Source: Pseudomonadota bacterium (GTDB lineage Bacteria > Pseudomonadota > Gammaproteobacteria > Pseudomonadales > Pseudomonadaceae). From it: a stretch of DNA of 36,758 nucleotides. A program made the position numbers and the translations under genes. Every line of letters begins with the position of its first letter. Positions within the stretch are counted from its first letter, which is position 1. Shown one piece after another: positions 22,744 to 30,468 of this stretch. The stretch is from positions 1 through 36,758 of the forward strand of contig JAEWGL010000005.1 in the NCBI GenBank assembly GCA_023388335.1, read 5' to 3'. The notes beneath the pieces are model-generated. The model worked only from the letters and a program-made list of their open reading frames with translations. It did not search any database and was not told where the DNA came from.

Positions 22744-24636
22744 ATGCCCCAACCGATTCCCCTGAAAGATCACGACAAAGAACAGCACCTGGTCAATCGC
22801 CGGCTGGTTGCCTGCGCCTTGTTCGTGATAGTGGTGGTGACGATACTGGTGGCCCGGCTCTACGTGTTGCAAGTGGTGCAGCACGACTACCAGTCGGCCG
22901 TCTCGGAAAACAACCGCGTACACGTGTTACCCATCGCCCCAGGACGCGGCCTGATCTATGACCGCAACGGCGTGGTGCTGGCAGACAACAAGCCCAGCTT
23001 CAACCTCACCCTGACCCGCGAACGCACCGGCGGTACCGTCCAGGTGCTGGACCGGCTGGTGCAGGTTTTGGGCCTGAGCGACGAAGAACGCCAAGGCTTC
23101 GACAAGGACCTGCGCCGCGCCCGCAAGCCGTTCGAACCCGTGACGCTGATGTTCGGCCTGAGCGAGGAGCAGATCGCGCTGATCGCCGTCAACCAGTTCC
23201 GCCTGCCCGGCCTGGACGTCGAGGCCCAGTTCATCCGCGAGTACCCCATGGGCGCGCACTTCGCCCATTCCGTCGGCTACGTGGGCCGCATCAATGAAAA
23301 GGAAGCCAAAAGCCTCGACTCCAGCGAATACCGTGGCACCCAGTCGATCGGCAAGACCGGCATCGAGCATTTCTATGAAGCGCAACTGCACGGCCATGTC
23401 GGCTACGAAGAAGTGGAGACCAACGCCCAGGGACGGGTCATGCGCGTGCTCAGGCATCAGGACCCGGTCCCTGGGCAGGACATCGTCCTGAGCCTGGACG
23501 CCAACCTGCAGCTGGCCGCCGAAAAAGCCCTGGGCGATCGCCGGGGATCGGTGGTGGCGCTGGATCCGGCCAGCGGCGAGGTGCTAGCGATGGTCAGTAA
23601 CCCAAGCTTCGACCCCAACCTGTTCGTCAAGGGCATCAGCTTCAAGCAGTACGCCGACCTGCGCGACTCCATTGACCGGCCGCTGTTCAACCGCGTGCTG
23701 CGCGGCCTGTACGCGCCGGGCTCGACGGTCAAGCCAGAGGTGGCCATCGCCGGGCTCGACAGCGGCGTGATCACCCCGGCCAGCCGGGTGTTCGACCCCG
23801 GCTACTACGAACTGCCCAACTACGCCCACAAATACCGCAACTGGAACCGTAGCGGTGACGGCTGGGTGGACATGTACAGCGCGATCATGCGTTCCAACGA
23901 CACCTATTTCTACGACCTGGCGCACAAACTCGGCATCGACCGCCTGCATGACTACCTGAGCGAATTCGGCCTTGGCCAGAAGGTCTCGCTGGACATGTTC
24001 GAGGAAGCCGCGGGGTTGATGCCGTCACCCGAATGGAAGCGCGCCAACCGGCGTCAGGCCTGGTACCCCGGCGAGACACTGATCCTGGGCATCGGCCAGG
24101 GCTACATGCAGGTGACGCCGCTGCAATTGGCCCAGGCCACCAGCCTGCTCGCCAGCAAGGGCGTCTGGCACCGGCCACACCTGGCGATGACCGTCGGCGA
24201 CAGGGCGCCGGTCGACGCTCACCCCATGCCCGACATCGTCCTGCATGACAGCCGCGCCTGGGACCAGGTGAACGAAGGCATGCAGATGGTCATGCACAGT
24301 CCCCGAGGCATCGCCCGGGCGGCGGCGGCGGGGGCGCAATACCGGATTGCCGGGAAGAGCGGGACGGCGCAGATGGTGGCGATCAAGCAAGGCGAGCGCT
24401 ACAACCGCGAGAAAACCCTGGAACGCCACCGTGACAACGCCCTTTTCGTCGGCTTTGCACCGGCCGACCATCCGAGCATCGTTGTGGCGGTGATGATCGA
24501 GAACGGCGAGGCGGGCGGGCGCGTTGCCGGGCCAGTGGTGCGCGAGGTGATGGATGCGTACCTGCTGGATGAGCAGGGTCATCTGAAGACGCAATATGCG
24601 GGCAACGCCGGCAAAGCGGCGGTGCCGCACGCCTAG
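22744..24636 (+). CDS. mrdA: Penicillin-binding protein 2, peptidoglycan transpeptidase
   Basis: A 630-residue class B penicillin-binding protein. A cytosolic tail and one membrane helix (about residues 20-42) are followed by the dimerisation domain starting at IAPGRGLIYDRNG. The transpeptidase motifs are complete: S327-T-V-K330, S384-N-D386 and K538-S-G-T541. With a SEDS partner, PBP2 builds side-wall peptidoglycan for rod shape. This copy stands alone: no rodA, mltB or rlpA lies beside it, unlike the usual mrdA-rodA arrangement. Pseudomonas putida is known to carry two mrdA genes, so this may be the second. ATG 22744 is chosen because the preceding codons do not resemble the family; its ribosome binding site is weak. 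Confidence 0.93.
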   Translation: MPQPIPLKDHDKEQHLVNRRLVACALFVIVVVTILVARLYVLQVVQHDYQSAVSENNRVHVLPIAPGRGLIYDRNGVVLADNKPSFNLTLTRERTGGTVQVLDRLVQVLGLSDEERQGFDKDLRRARKPFEPVTLMFGLSEEQIALIAVNQFRLPGLDVEAQFIREYPMGAHFAHSVGYVGRINEKEAKSLDSSEYRGTQSIGKTGIEHFYEAQLHGHVGYEEVETNAQGRVMRVLRHQDPVPGQDIVLSLDANLQLAAEKALGDRRGSVVALDPASGEVLAMVSNPSFDPNLFVKGISFKQYADLRDSIDRPLFNRVLRGLYAPGSTVKPEVAIAGLDSGVITPASRVFDPGYYELPNYAHKYRNWNRSGDGWVDMYSAIMRSNDTYFYDLAHKLGIDRLHDYLSEFGLGQKVSLDMFEEAAGLMPSPEWKRANRRQAWYPGETLILGIGQGYMQVTPLQLAQATSLLASKGVWHRPHLAMTVGDRAPVDAHPMPDIVLHDSRAWDQVNEGMQMVMHSPRGIARAAAAGAQYRIAGKSGTAQMVAIKQGERYNREKTLERHRDNALFVGFAPADHPSIVVAVMIENGEAGGRVAGPVVREVMDAYLLDEQGHLKTQYAGNAGKAAVPHA

Positions 24637-24643
24637 CAGCGAC

Positions 24644-24730
24644 TTAGAGCTCGGTAGCGTCGTCTGCCGGTTCCGGGGTGTCCAGCTCGTGCGCCTGGTA
24701 TTCGAGAAGTTCTTCCTGATAGTCGTCCAT
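24644..24730 (-). CDS. Small acidic 28-residue protein
   Basis: A short frame beginning MDDYQEELLEYQAHELDTP and ending in a run of Asp/Glu/Ala/Thr before TAA. Of 28 residues, ten are Asp or Glu and none is Lys or Arg. The ATG at 24730 has an AGGAAG ribosome binding site 9 bases upstream. It lies on the strand opposite mrdA, 7 bp past that gene's stop codon, so it is convergent with it. The first half could form an amphipathic helix. I believe similar acidic small proteins occur in other pseudomonads, but I cannot verify this here. No function is known. Confidence 0.6.
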   Translation of the reverse strand: MDDYQEELLEYQAHELDTPEPADDATEL

Positions 24731-24963
24731 TGGCCTGCTTCCTGTTCGCTCATTTCAGTCATTCGGTCATGCGGCCACGTTAGAGCGTTGGCATGTCCGG
24801 ATGATGACAAGAGGGTGGTGAAATAAACGTAGCAGGCGCTGCGAACATTATCCTGAGGCGGTCAAGGAGGTGTGTTTCAAGCGTTTTTCTGGTGGTTTGG
24901 GTGACGCCTGAGGATTCGCGCTGGGCGATGCCGCGGTATCTGTGCAAACTGCGGCGCCCGCCG

Positions 24964-24994
24964 CCCTCACCCCAGCCCTCTCCCAGAGGGAGAG
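24964..24994. repeat. CCCTCACCCCAGCCCTCTCC intergenic repeat
   Basis: CCCTCACCCCAGCCCTCTCC followed by CAGAGGGAGAG is a widely distributed intergenic repeat in gammaproteobacteria. Its second half forms a small hairpin, CTCTCCCAGAGGGAGAG. Confidence 0.75.
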
Positions 24995-25074
24995 CGAGCA
25001 GATCGCGTTACCGCGTAGTGATGCAGGCTGTGCCCTCACGCAGAGCACAAAGCCTGCAAGCGCGGCACCAGCCT

Positions 25075-25102
25075 GTGTGCGGGCTTGCCCGCGAAGAGGC
25101 CC
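25075..25102. repeat. REP element
   Basis: GTGTGCGGGCTTGCCCGCGA followed by AGAGGCCC closely matches the core of the P. putida-type REP (GCGGGCTTGCCCGCGAAGAGGCC), which is palindromic around GGGC-TT-GCCC. It lies between the 28-codon gene and the DUF2242 lipoprotein gene. Confidence 0.75.
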
Positions 25103-25169
25103 GCCTGGACACCATCGTTGTATGGCCCGGGCTGCGCCCGTGTTCGCGGCGGTAGCTAAGGACACTGCA

Positions 25170-26051
25170 CTACAGGGGCGCCGGCGCTTCCTCGCTCAAG
25201 GGCGCTTGCTGCTCCACCTGGAACGGCGCAGCTTCCGCCGGTGGTGCCACAGGCTGGGAGCCATGGCTATCATCGAGCACGGGCGCCGCTGGCGCCTCGC
25301 TGACAGGCGCCACGATGGGTGGCTGTGTGGCGGCTGGCTCGGCCACAGGAGCCGTTGTCGAGGCCTGTGCAGGCGCTGCAGGTGCCGTTACCGGCTCGAC
25401 AACCGCCGACCGCACCGCTGCAGGTGTTTCGCTGCTGACCGGCGCGAGAGCGGCTGCTGAGGGCTCTGGTACGCCAATATCCGCCACCGGCTTGACCACG
25501 GCGGGCTGGGCCTGGGTGGTTTTCGGTTTAGGGAGGAAACTTTCGACCAAGGCGAAGTAACGGTCATAGAACTGCGCGGACGTGACCGTCTCGCTGGCCA
25601 CCTTGACCATCGAGTCGTCCGTGGAGCCGATCGGCATCGACAGCGAGCCCAGCACGCCCACCCCAAGACTTGCCGAGGTATTGGACTTCTTCAAGGCGTA
25701 ACGGTCCTGCAGGGCGTTGGCGAACATGGTCGAGCGCTGCTCGTCAGCGTTGTCTGGCGCACAGGTGACGTTGAAGCTGATCTGCAGGTGACTTTCGCTG
25801 TTCTGCTGAAAGCTCTTGTTGCCGTTGACTTGGCCGGCAGCGTTGCTGGTGATGATGTACCCCTGGCTGAGCAAGGCGCGCCGGGCCGCTTCGCAGGAGC
25901 CAGCATCGCTCACGGCAAAGCTGCGCGAGAAGGTCCCCGAGTCATCGAAGTGCTCATGCTCGTAGATGGCCGCCTTTTTCGAGGAACAGCCAGACGCACC
26001 CGCCAGCACAAGGGCCAGCCCCAGCGCGCCGAAGAGGGTTGACTTGGACAT
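25170..26051 (-). CDS. DUF2242 family lipoprotein
   Basis: A 293-residue predicted lipoprotein. MSKSTLFGALGLALVLAGAS then GCSS is a lipoprotein signal, with Cys22 as the probable lipidated residue. The folded part (about 25-175) contains AIYEHEHFDDSGTFSRSF, GSCEAARRALLSQGYII and FNVTCAPDN, which I recognise as DUF2242. A pair of cysteines (GSCEA, VTCAP) could form a disulfide in the periplasm. From about residue 180 the chain is a low-complexity Ala/Pro/Val-rich tail (PVSEAPAAPVLDDSHG and similar), probably unstructured and possibly spanning the periplasm. ATG 26051 is chosen because it opens the signal peptide; the frame is open further upstream but overlaps the tRNA terminator. Function unknown. 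Confidence 0.88.
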   Translation of the reverse strand: MSKSTLFGALGLALVLAGASGCSSKKAAIYEHEHFDDSGTFSRSFAVSDAGSCEAARRALLSQGYIITSNAAGQVNGNKSFQQNSESHLQISFNVTCAPDNADEQRSTMFANALQDRYALKKSNTSASLGVGVLGSLSMPIGSTDDSMVKVASETVTSAQFYDRYFALVESFLPKPKTTQAQPAVVKPVADIGVPEPSAAALAPVSSETPAAVRSAVVEPVTAPAAPAQASTTAPVAEPAATQPPIVAPVSEAPAAPVLDDSHGSQPVAPPAEAAPFQVEQQAPLSEEAPAPL

Positions 26052-26172
26052 TGCGAATCCCGGAAAAAACGATTGCGCGTATTGTGCAACACATCGGCAA
26101 GGCTCTGGAACCGGGTATCGGCGAATGGCCAACCGCGGCGAGCAGGATGTGCGGTCTAAGCTGGTACACAGG

Positions 26173-26209
26173 CAAAAACAAAGAAAGCGACCCGAAGGTC
26201 GCTTTCTTT
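26173..26209 (-). terminator. Terminator of the tRNA operon
   Basis: AAAGAAAGCGACC and GGTCGCTTTCTTT form a perfect 13-bp stem around CGAA. On the minus strand it is followed by GTTTTTGCC, giving a strong Rho-independent terminator 37 bp after the last tRNA-Asp. It separates the tRNA operon from the DUF2242 gene. Confidence 0.9.
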
Positions 26210-26245
26210 GTCGCTTCGAGGAGTTCAAGGGCCTCGAGGCTAAGA

Positions 26246-26322
26246 TGGCGCAGCGGACGGGACTCGAACCCGCGACCCCCGGCGTGACAGGCCGGTATTC
26301 TAACCGACTGAACTACCGCTGC
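26246..26322 (-). tRNA. tRNA-Asp (GTC), second copy in the operon
   Basis: Read on the minus strand, GCAGCGGTAGTTCAGTCGGT opens a 77-base cloverleaf. The acceptor stem is GCAGCGG/CCGCTGC, the anticodon GTC lies in CCTGTCACG, and the T-loop is GGTTCGAGTCC. CCA is encoded. It is identical to the copy at 26435-26511. Confidence 0.97.
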
Positions 26323-26434
26323 GTATCGCCCAGGCTTTCGCCTGTTTGAAACTGGGATCTGGTCGTTCGGCTTCGGTATCACTACCTAGGCTTGGGACCT
26401 CAGACCGGTGACAAGCACCCATCTGGATAAAAAG

Positions 26435-26511
26435 TGGCGCAGCGGACGGGACTCGAACCCGCGACCCCCGGCGTGACAGGCCGGTATTCTAACCGACTGA
26501 ACTACCGCTGC
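26435..26511 (-). tRNA. tRNA-Asp (GTC), first copy in the operon
   Basis: A 77-base tRNA identical to that at 26246-26322, with anticodon GTC and encoded CCA. The two copies are 112 bp apart, and their spacer and flanking sequences differ, so only the tRNA itself is duplicated. Confidence 0.97.
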
Positions 26512-26589
26512 GCATATGGACTTGCGTCCGGTTCCTCTCAATTAGGTTGCCTCTTTCGAAGCGCCCTGGGTCAGGAACATCTCAGGAAG

Positions 26590-26665
26590 TGGTGGGTGAT
26601 GACGGGATCGAACCGCCGACCCTCTGCTTGTAAGGCAGATGCTCTCCCGGCTGAGCTAATCACCC
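26590..26665 (-). tRNA. tRNA-Val (TAC)
   Basis: On the minus strand GGGTGATTAGCTCAGCCGGG opens a 76-base tRNA with anticodon TAC in CCTTACAAG, T-loop GGTTCGATCCC, acceptor stem GGGTGAT/ATCACCC and encoded CCA. It is the promoter-proximal tRNA of a Val-Asp-Asp operon. Confidence 0.97.
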
Positions 26666-26727
26666 TTTGCATCACACGTTGCTTGCTGCCTTGTTGCCGT
26701 GTTGCGTTTGCTTCGCTGAGGCCGCGA

Positions 26728-26756
26728 AATTTACGCAGGTACCGAACCTAAGTCAA
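26728..26756 (-). promoter_or_regulatory. Sigma70-type promoter of the tRNA operon
   Basis: On the minus strand TTGACT (26756-26751) and TAAATT (26733-26728) are separated by exactly 17 bp. A GC-rich stretch (TCGCGGCC) follows the -10, as in stringently controlled stable-RNA promoters. An A/T-rich tract lies upstream of the -35 (around 26770-26790), resembling an UP element. Confidence 0.85.
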
Positions 26757-26803
26757 TACCCCCGTTGAATTTTTTTTCAAAAACTTAAAAAGCAGCTGCA
26801 CGT

Positions 26804-26905
26804 TTCAAGCTGCAAGCTGCAAGAAAAAGCCGGGGAACATCGTCTTCGGTTTCGACGTCTGCTCAAACAACGAAGGGACCGTGCGGTCCCCTCTTGCAGC
26901 TTGAA
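26804..26905. repeat. Inverted AAGCTGC/AAGCTTG repeats between SDR gene and tRNA promoter
   Basis: TTCAAGCTGCAAG (26804-26816) and CTTGCAGCTTGAA (26893-26905) are exact reverse complements. Each is part of a short tandem: AAGCTGC on the left and GCTTGAA on the right. They enclose about 75 bp that includes the hairpin at 26875-26890. Similar AAGCTGCAAGCTGC tracts are common between Pseudomonas genes. Confidence 0.7.
26875..26890 (-). terminator. Hairpin, possible terminator after the SDR gene
   Basis: GGGACCG-TG-CGGTCCC is a perfect 7-bp stem 34 bp past the SDR stop codon. On the minus strand it is followed by TTCGTTGTTT, a weak T-rich tail. It could end the metZ-SDR transcript. Confidence 0.5.
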
Positions 26906-26923
26906 GCTTGAAGCGTGCGGCTG

Positions 26924-27694
26924 TCAGGTGTAGATCATCTTGCGGGTCATGCCGCCGTCGACCACGAACTCCTGGCCGGTGACGAAACCCGCCTGCCTGG
27001 ACAGCAACCACGCCACCATCGCCGCCACGTCTTCCACGGTCCCTACCCGTCCGGCCGGATGCTGAGTGTGGTCTTCCTCGCTCAACGGCTCCGCGCGCCG
27101 CTGACCCGGATCACGTGCATCGATCCAGCCAGGGCTGACCGCATTGACGCGGATCTCCGGGCCAAGGCTCACCGCCAAGGCATGAGTCAGGGCCAGCAGG
27201 CCGCCTTTGCTCGCCGCATAGGCCTCGCTGTCTGGCTCGGACTGCCGGGCACGGGTCGAGGTCAGGTTGACGATCGCCCCGCCATGGGCCCGCAGGTAGG
27301 GCGCACAGTGCTTGGCCAGCAGCATCGGCCCGCTCAGGTTGACCGCCAGCACGCGATTCCAGTGGGCAAGGCCCAGGCTTTCAAGGGTGCCATTGTGCGG
27401 GTTGGTCACCGCCGCATTGCACACCAGGGCATCGAGGCGGCCGAACTGGCCAAGCACCTCGGCCACGCCGGTGGCCACCTGGCCCTCGTCGGCCACGTCC
27501 ATGGCGATGAACCAGGCATTATCGCCCAGTGCCTTGGCGACCTTGGTACCGCGGGCGCGGTCCAGGTCGCTCAAGACCACCTGCCAGCCGTCGCAGATCA
27601 GCCAGGCGGCGATCCCCAGGCCAATGCCGCGCGCGGCGCCGGTGACCAGGGCGACCCGGCCGTTATGGCTCGGCTCCCCGCCTGTCCAGTCCAT
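26924..27694 (-). CDS. SDR family NAD(P)-dependent oxidoreductase
   Basis: A 256-residue classical short-chain dehydrogenase. The cofactor motif is TGAARGIGLGIAAWL, NAAVTNP follows, and the catalytic Ser, Tyr and Lys lie in NLTSTRA and YAASKGG. The ending TGQEFVVDGGMTRKM is the usual SDR C-terminal block. An Asp after the second strand (LSDLDRARG) suggests a preference for NAD over NADP. The substrate is unknown. The ATG at 27694 overlaps the metZ stop codon as TGATG; a GTG one codon earlier is also possible. It is the last gene of a metZ transcript, so a link to sulfur or homoserine metabolism is conceivable but unproven. Confidence 0.9.
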   Translation of the reverse strand: MDWTGGEPSHNGRVALVTGAARGIGLGIAAWLICDGWQVVLSDLDRARGTKVAKALGDNAWFIAMDVADEGQVATGVAEVLGQFGRLDALVCNAAVTNPHNGTLESLGLAHWNRVLAVNLSGPMLLAKHCAPYLRAHGGAIVNLTSTRARQSEPDSEAYAASKGGLLALTHALAVSLGPEIRVNAVSPGWIDARDPGQRRAEPLSEEDHTQHPAGRVGTVEDVAAMVAWLLSRQAGFVTGQEFVVDGGMTRKMIYT

Positions 27695-28905
27695 CACAGT
27701 GCCGCCAACCCGCGTGCCAGGTCGGCCTTGAGGTCGGCGACGTCTTCCAGGCCCACGGCGATGCGGATCAGGCTGTCGCGGATGCCCGCCGCCTCACGTT
27801 CCTGCGGCGACAGACGGCCGTGGGAGGTGGTACCCGGATGGGTGATGGTGGTCTTGCTATCGCCCAGGTTGGCGGTGATCGAGATCAAACGGGTGGCGTC
27901 GATGAAGCGCCAGGCGCCCTCCTTGCCACCCTTGACCTCGAAGCTCACCACGGCGCCGAAACCGCTCATCTGGCGCTTGGCCAACGCGTGCTGCGGATGG
28001 CTCGGCAGGCCGGCGAAATGCACTTTGTCGATACCGTCCTGCTGCTCCAGCCATTCGGCCAGGGCCTGGGCGCTCTCGCAATGGGCGCGCATGCGCAGCT
28101 TGAGGGTCTCAAGGCCCTTGAGGAAGACCCAGGCATTGAACGGGCTCAGGGTCGGCCCGGCCGTGCGCAGGAAGCCTACGACTTCTTTCATCTGCTCGCT
28201 GCGGCCGGCCACCGCGCCGCCCATGCAACGGCCCTGGCCATCGATGAACTTGGTCGCCGAGTGCACGACGATGTCGGCGCCGAGCTTGAGCGGCTGCTGC
28301 AGTGCGGGGGTACTGAAGCAGTTGTCCACCACCAGCATCGCGCCGCGGGCGTGGGCGATCTCGGCCAATGCGGCGATGTCGACCAGCTCGGCCAGCGGGT
28401 TGGATGGCGACTCGACGAACAGCAGCTTGGTGTTGGCCTTGATGGCGTGTTCCCAACCGCCCAGGTCGGCGAGCGGCACATAGTCCACCTCGACGCCAAA
28501 GCGCTTGAAGTACTTCTCGAACAGGCTGATGGTCGAGCCGAACACGCTCTGCGAAACCAGCACATGGTCACCGGCGCTGCACAGGGCCATCACCGTGGAG
28601 AGAATGGCCGCCATGCCGGTGGAGGTGCCCACGGCCTGCTCGGCGCCTTCCAAGGCCGCCAGGCGTTCCTCGAAGGCACGCACGGTCGGGTTGGTATAGC
28701 GCGAATAGACGTTGCCGGGGGTCTCGCCGGCAAAGCGCGCGGCCGCATCGGCCGCGGTGCGGAACACGTAGCTGGAGGTGAAGAACAGCGGATCGCTGTG
28801 CTCGGCCTCCGGTGTGCGGTACTGACCGGCGCGCACCGCCAGGGTGTCGAAACCGACACCCTCGAGGTCACTGTCCAGTCGACCAGCATCCCATTGATCA
28901 GTCAT
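27694..28905 (-). CDS. metZ: O-succinylhomoserine sulfhydrylase
   Basis: A 403-residue PLP enzyme of the Cys/Met metabolism family that makes homocysteine from O-succinylhomoserine and sulfide. The PLP lysine is Lys219 in VVHSATKFIDGQGR, with YSRYTNPT and the SGMAA-like STGMAAI phosphate-binding block upstream. The length equals P. aeruginosa MetZ (403 residues), which helps to distinguish it from cystathionine gamma-synthase. ATG 28905 is chosen for its GGGGAG ribosome binding site; ATG 28920 would add five residues. It lies 15 bp downstream of purF on the same strand, an arrangement conserved in Pseudomonas, and overlaps the SDR gene at its end. Confidence 0.95.
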   Translation of the reverse strand: MTDQWDAGRLDSDLEGVGFDTLAVRAGQYRTPEAEHSDPLFFTSSYVFRTAADAAARFAGETPGNVYSRYTNPTVRAFEERLAALEGAEQAVGTSTGMAAILSTVMALCSAGDHVLVSQSVFGSTISLFEKYFKRFGVEVDYVPLADLGGWEHAIKANTKLLFVESPSNPLAELVDIAALAEIAHARGAMLVVDNCFSTPALQQPLKLGADIVVHSATKFIDGQGRCMGGAVAGRSEQMKEVVGFLRTAGPTLSPFNAWVFLKGLETLKLRMRAHCESAQALAEWLEQQDGIDKVHFAGLPSHPQHALAKRQMSGFGAVVSFEVKGGKEGAWRFIDATRLISITANLGDSKTTITHPGTTSHGRLSPQEREAAGIRDSLIRIAVGLEDVADLKADLARGLAAL

Positions 28906-28920
28906 GCGGTTGCTCCCCAA

Positions 28921-30426
28921 TCAGTTGTTGTACAGGTCGATGATCGCGCTGACGGCCTGGTTCTTGACCTTGGCGGCGTCGTTGCGCGACTGCTCGATGC
29001 GCTCCAGGTAAGCCTCGTCGATGTCGCCAGTGACGTATTTGCCGTCGAACACTGCGCAGTCGAAGTGCTCGATCTTGATCTTGCCGCCACCGACCGCCTC
29101 GATCAGGTCCGGCAAGTCCTGGTAGACCAACCAGTCGGCGCCGATCAGCTCGGCGACTTGCTCGGTGGAGCGGTTGTGGGCGATCAGCTCATGGGCGCTC
29201 GGCATGTCGATGCCGTAGACGTTGGGGTAACGCACCGCCGGCGCGGCCGAGCAGAAGTAGACGTTCTTCGCCCCGGCTTCGCGGGCCATCTGGATGATCT
29301 GCTTGCAGGTGGTGCCACGGACGATGGAATCGTCGACCAGCATGACGTTCTTGCCGCGGAATTCCAGCTCGATGGCATTGAGCTTCTGGCGCACCGACTT
29401 CTTGCGGGCGGCCTGGCCCGGCATGATGAAGGTCCGGCCGATGTAGCGGTTCTTTACGAAGCCTTCGCGGAACTTGACGCCCAGATGGTTGGCCAGTTCC
29501 AGCGCCGCGGTGCGGCTGGTGTCGGGGATCGGGATGACCACGTCGATGTCATGTTCCGGGCGCTCGCGCTGGATCTTCTCGGCCAGCTTCTCGCCCATGC
29601 GCAGGCGCGCCTTGTACACCGAGACGCCGTCGATGATCGAGTCAGGACGGGCCAGGTAGACGTGCTCGAAGATGCACGGGGCAAGTTGCGGCGCCTTGGC
29701 GCACTGGCGGGTGTGCAGCTGGCCTTCCTCGGTGATGTACACCGCTTCACCGGGCGCGAGGTCACGGATCAGGGTAAAGCCCAGCACGTCGAGGGAGACG
29801 CTTTCGGAGGCGATCATGTACTCGACGCCTTCGTCGGTGTGACGCTGGCCGAAGACGATCGGGCGGATGCCATGGGGATCGCGGAAACCGACGATGCCGT
29901 AGCCGGTGATCATCGCCACCACCGCATAACCGCCGACGCAGCGATTGTGCACGTCGGTGACCGCGGCGAACACGTCTTCCTCGGTCGGCTGCAGCTTGCC
30001 ACGCACCGCCAGCTCATGGGCGAAGACATTGAGCAGCACTTCCGAATCGGAATTGGTATTGACGTGGCGCAGGTCCGACTCGTAGATCTCCTTGGCCAAC
30101 TGTTCGACGTTGGTCAGGTTGCCGTTGTGCGCCAGGGTGATGCCGTAGGGCGAGTTGACGTAGAACGGCTGCGCCTCGGCCGAGGTCGAGCTGCCCGCGG
30201 TCGGGTAGCGCACGTGGCCGATGCCCATGCTGCCCACCAGGCGCTGCATGTGGCGCTGCTGGAACACATCACGCACCAGGCCATTGTCCTTGCGCAGGAA
30301 TAACCGGCCATCATGGCTGGTCACGATACCGGCAGCGTCCTGGCCGCGGTGCTGGAGTACGGTTAGCGCGTCATACAGCGCCTGATTGACGTTCGACTTA
30401 CCGACGATACCGACGATGCCACACAT
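28921..30426 (-). CDS. purF: Amidophosphoribosyltransferase
   Basis: A 501-residue enzyme for the first committed step of purine synthesis: PRPP plus glutamine gives 5-phosphoribosylamine. The catalytic glutaminase cysteine is Cys2 in MCGIVGIVG, exposed after removal of Met1. The N-terminal Ntn domain includes LQHRGQDAAGI and GHVRYPTAGSS. The C-terminal phosphoribosyltransferase domain has the PRPP loop VMLVDDSIVRGTT. ATG 30426 is required to place the Cys at position 2; an upstream ATG three codons earlier is ignored. It follows cvpA with a 42-bp gap, the same cvpA-purF order as in E. coli. Confidence 0.98.
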   Translation of the reverse strand: MCGIVGIVGKSNVNQALYDALTVLQHRGQDAAGIVTSHDGRLFLRKDNGLVRDVFQQRHMQRLVGSMGIGHVRYPTAGSSTSAEAQPFYVNSPYGITLAHNGNLTNVEQLAKEIYESDLRHVNTNSDSEVLLNVFAHELAVRGKLQPTEEDVFAAVTDVHNRCVGGYAVVAMITGYGIVGFRDPHGIRPIVFGQRHTDEGVEYMIASESVSLDVLGFTLIRDLAPGEAVYITEEGQLHTRQCAKAPQLAPCIFEHVYLARPDSIIDGVSVYKARLRMGEKLAEKIQRERPEHDIDVVIPIPDTSRTAALELANHLGVKFREGFVKNRYIGRTFIMPGQAARKKSVRQKLNAIELEFRGKNVMLVDDSIVRGTTCKQIIQMAREAGAKNVYFCSAAPAVRYPNVYGIDMPSAHELIAHNRSTEQVAELIGADWLVYQDLPDLIEAVGGGKIKIEHFDCAVFDGKYVTGDIDEAYLERIEQSRNDAAKVKNQAVSAIIDLYNN

Positions 30427-30468
30427 GCGACGCAACCCCTACTTTGATGAATCTTGAGTGAAAAGCGC

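Larger units (their letters stand above)
24731..25169. other. Intergenic region with repeats
   Basis: A gap of about 440 bp. It holds the upstream region of the 28-codon gene, a CCCTCACCCCAGCCCTCTCC-type repeat (24964-24994) and a REP element (25075-25102). Open frames exist in it but lack ribosome binding sites or recognisable products. Confidence 0.6.

Noticed and set aside
27820..30303. An 827-codon open frame on the plus strand opposite metZ and purF
   Set aside because: It is the antisense shadow of two well-identified genes, produced by high-GC codon bias; it has no domain resemblance or ribosome binding site.
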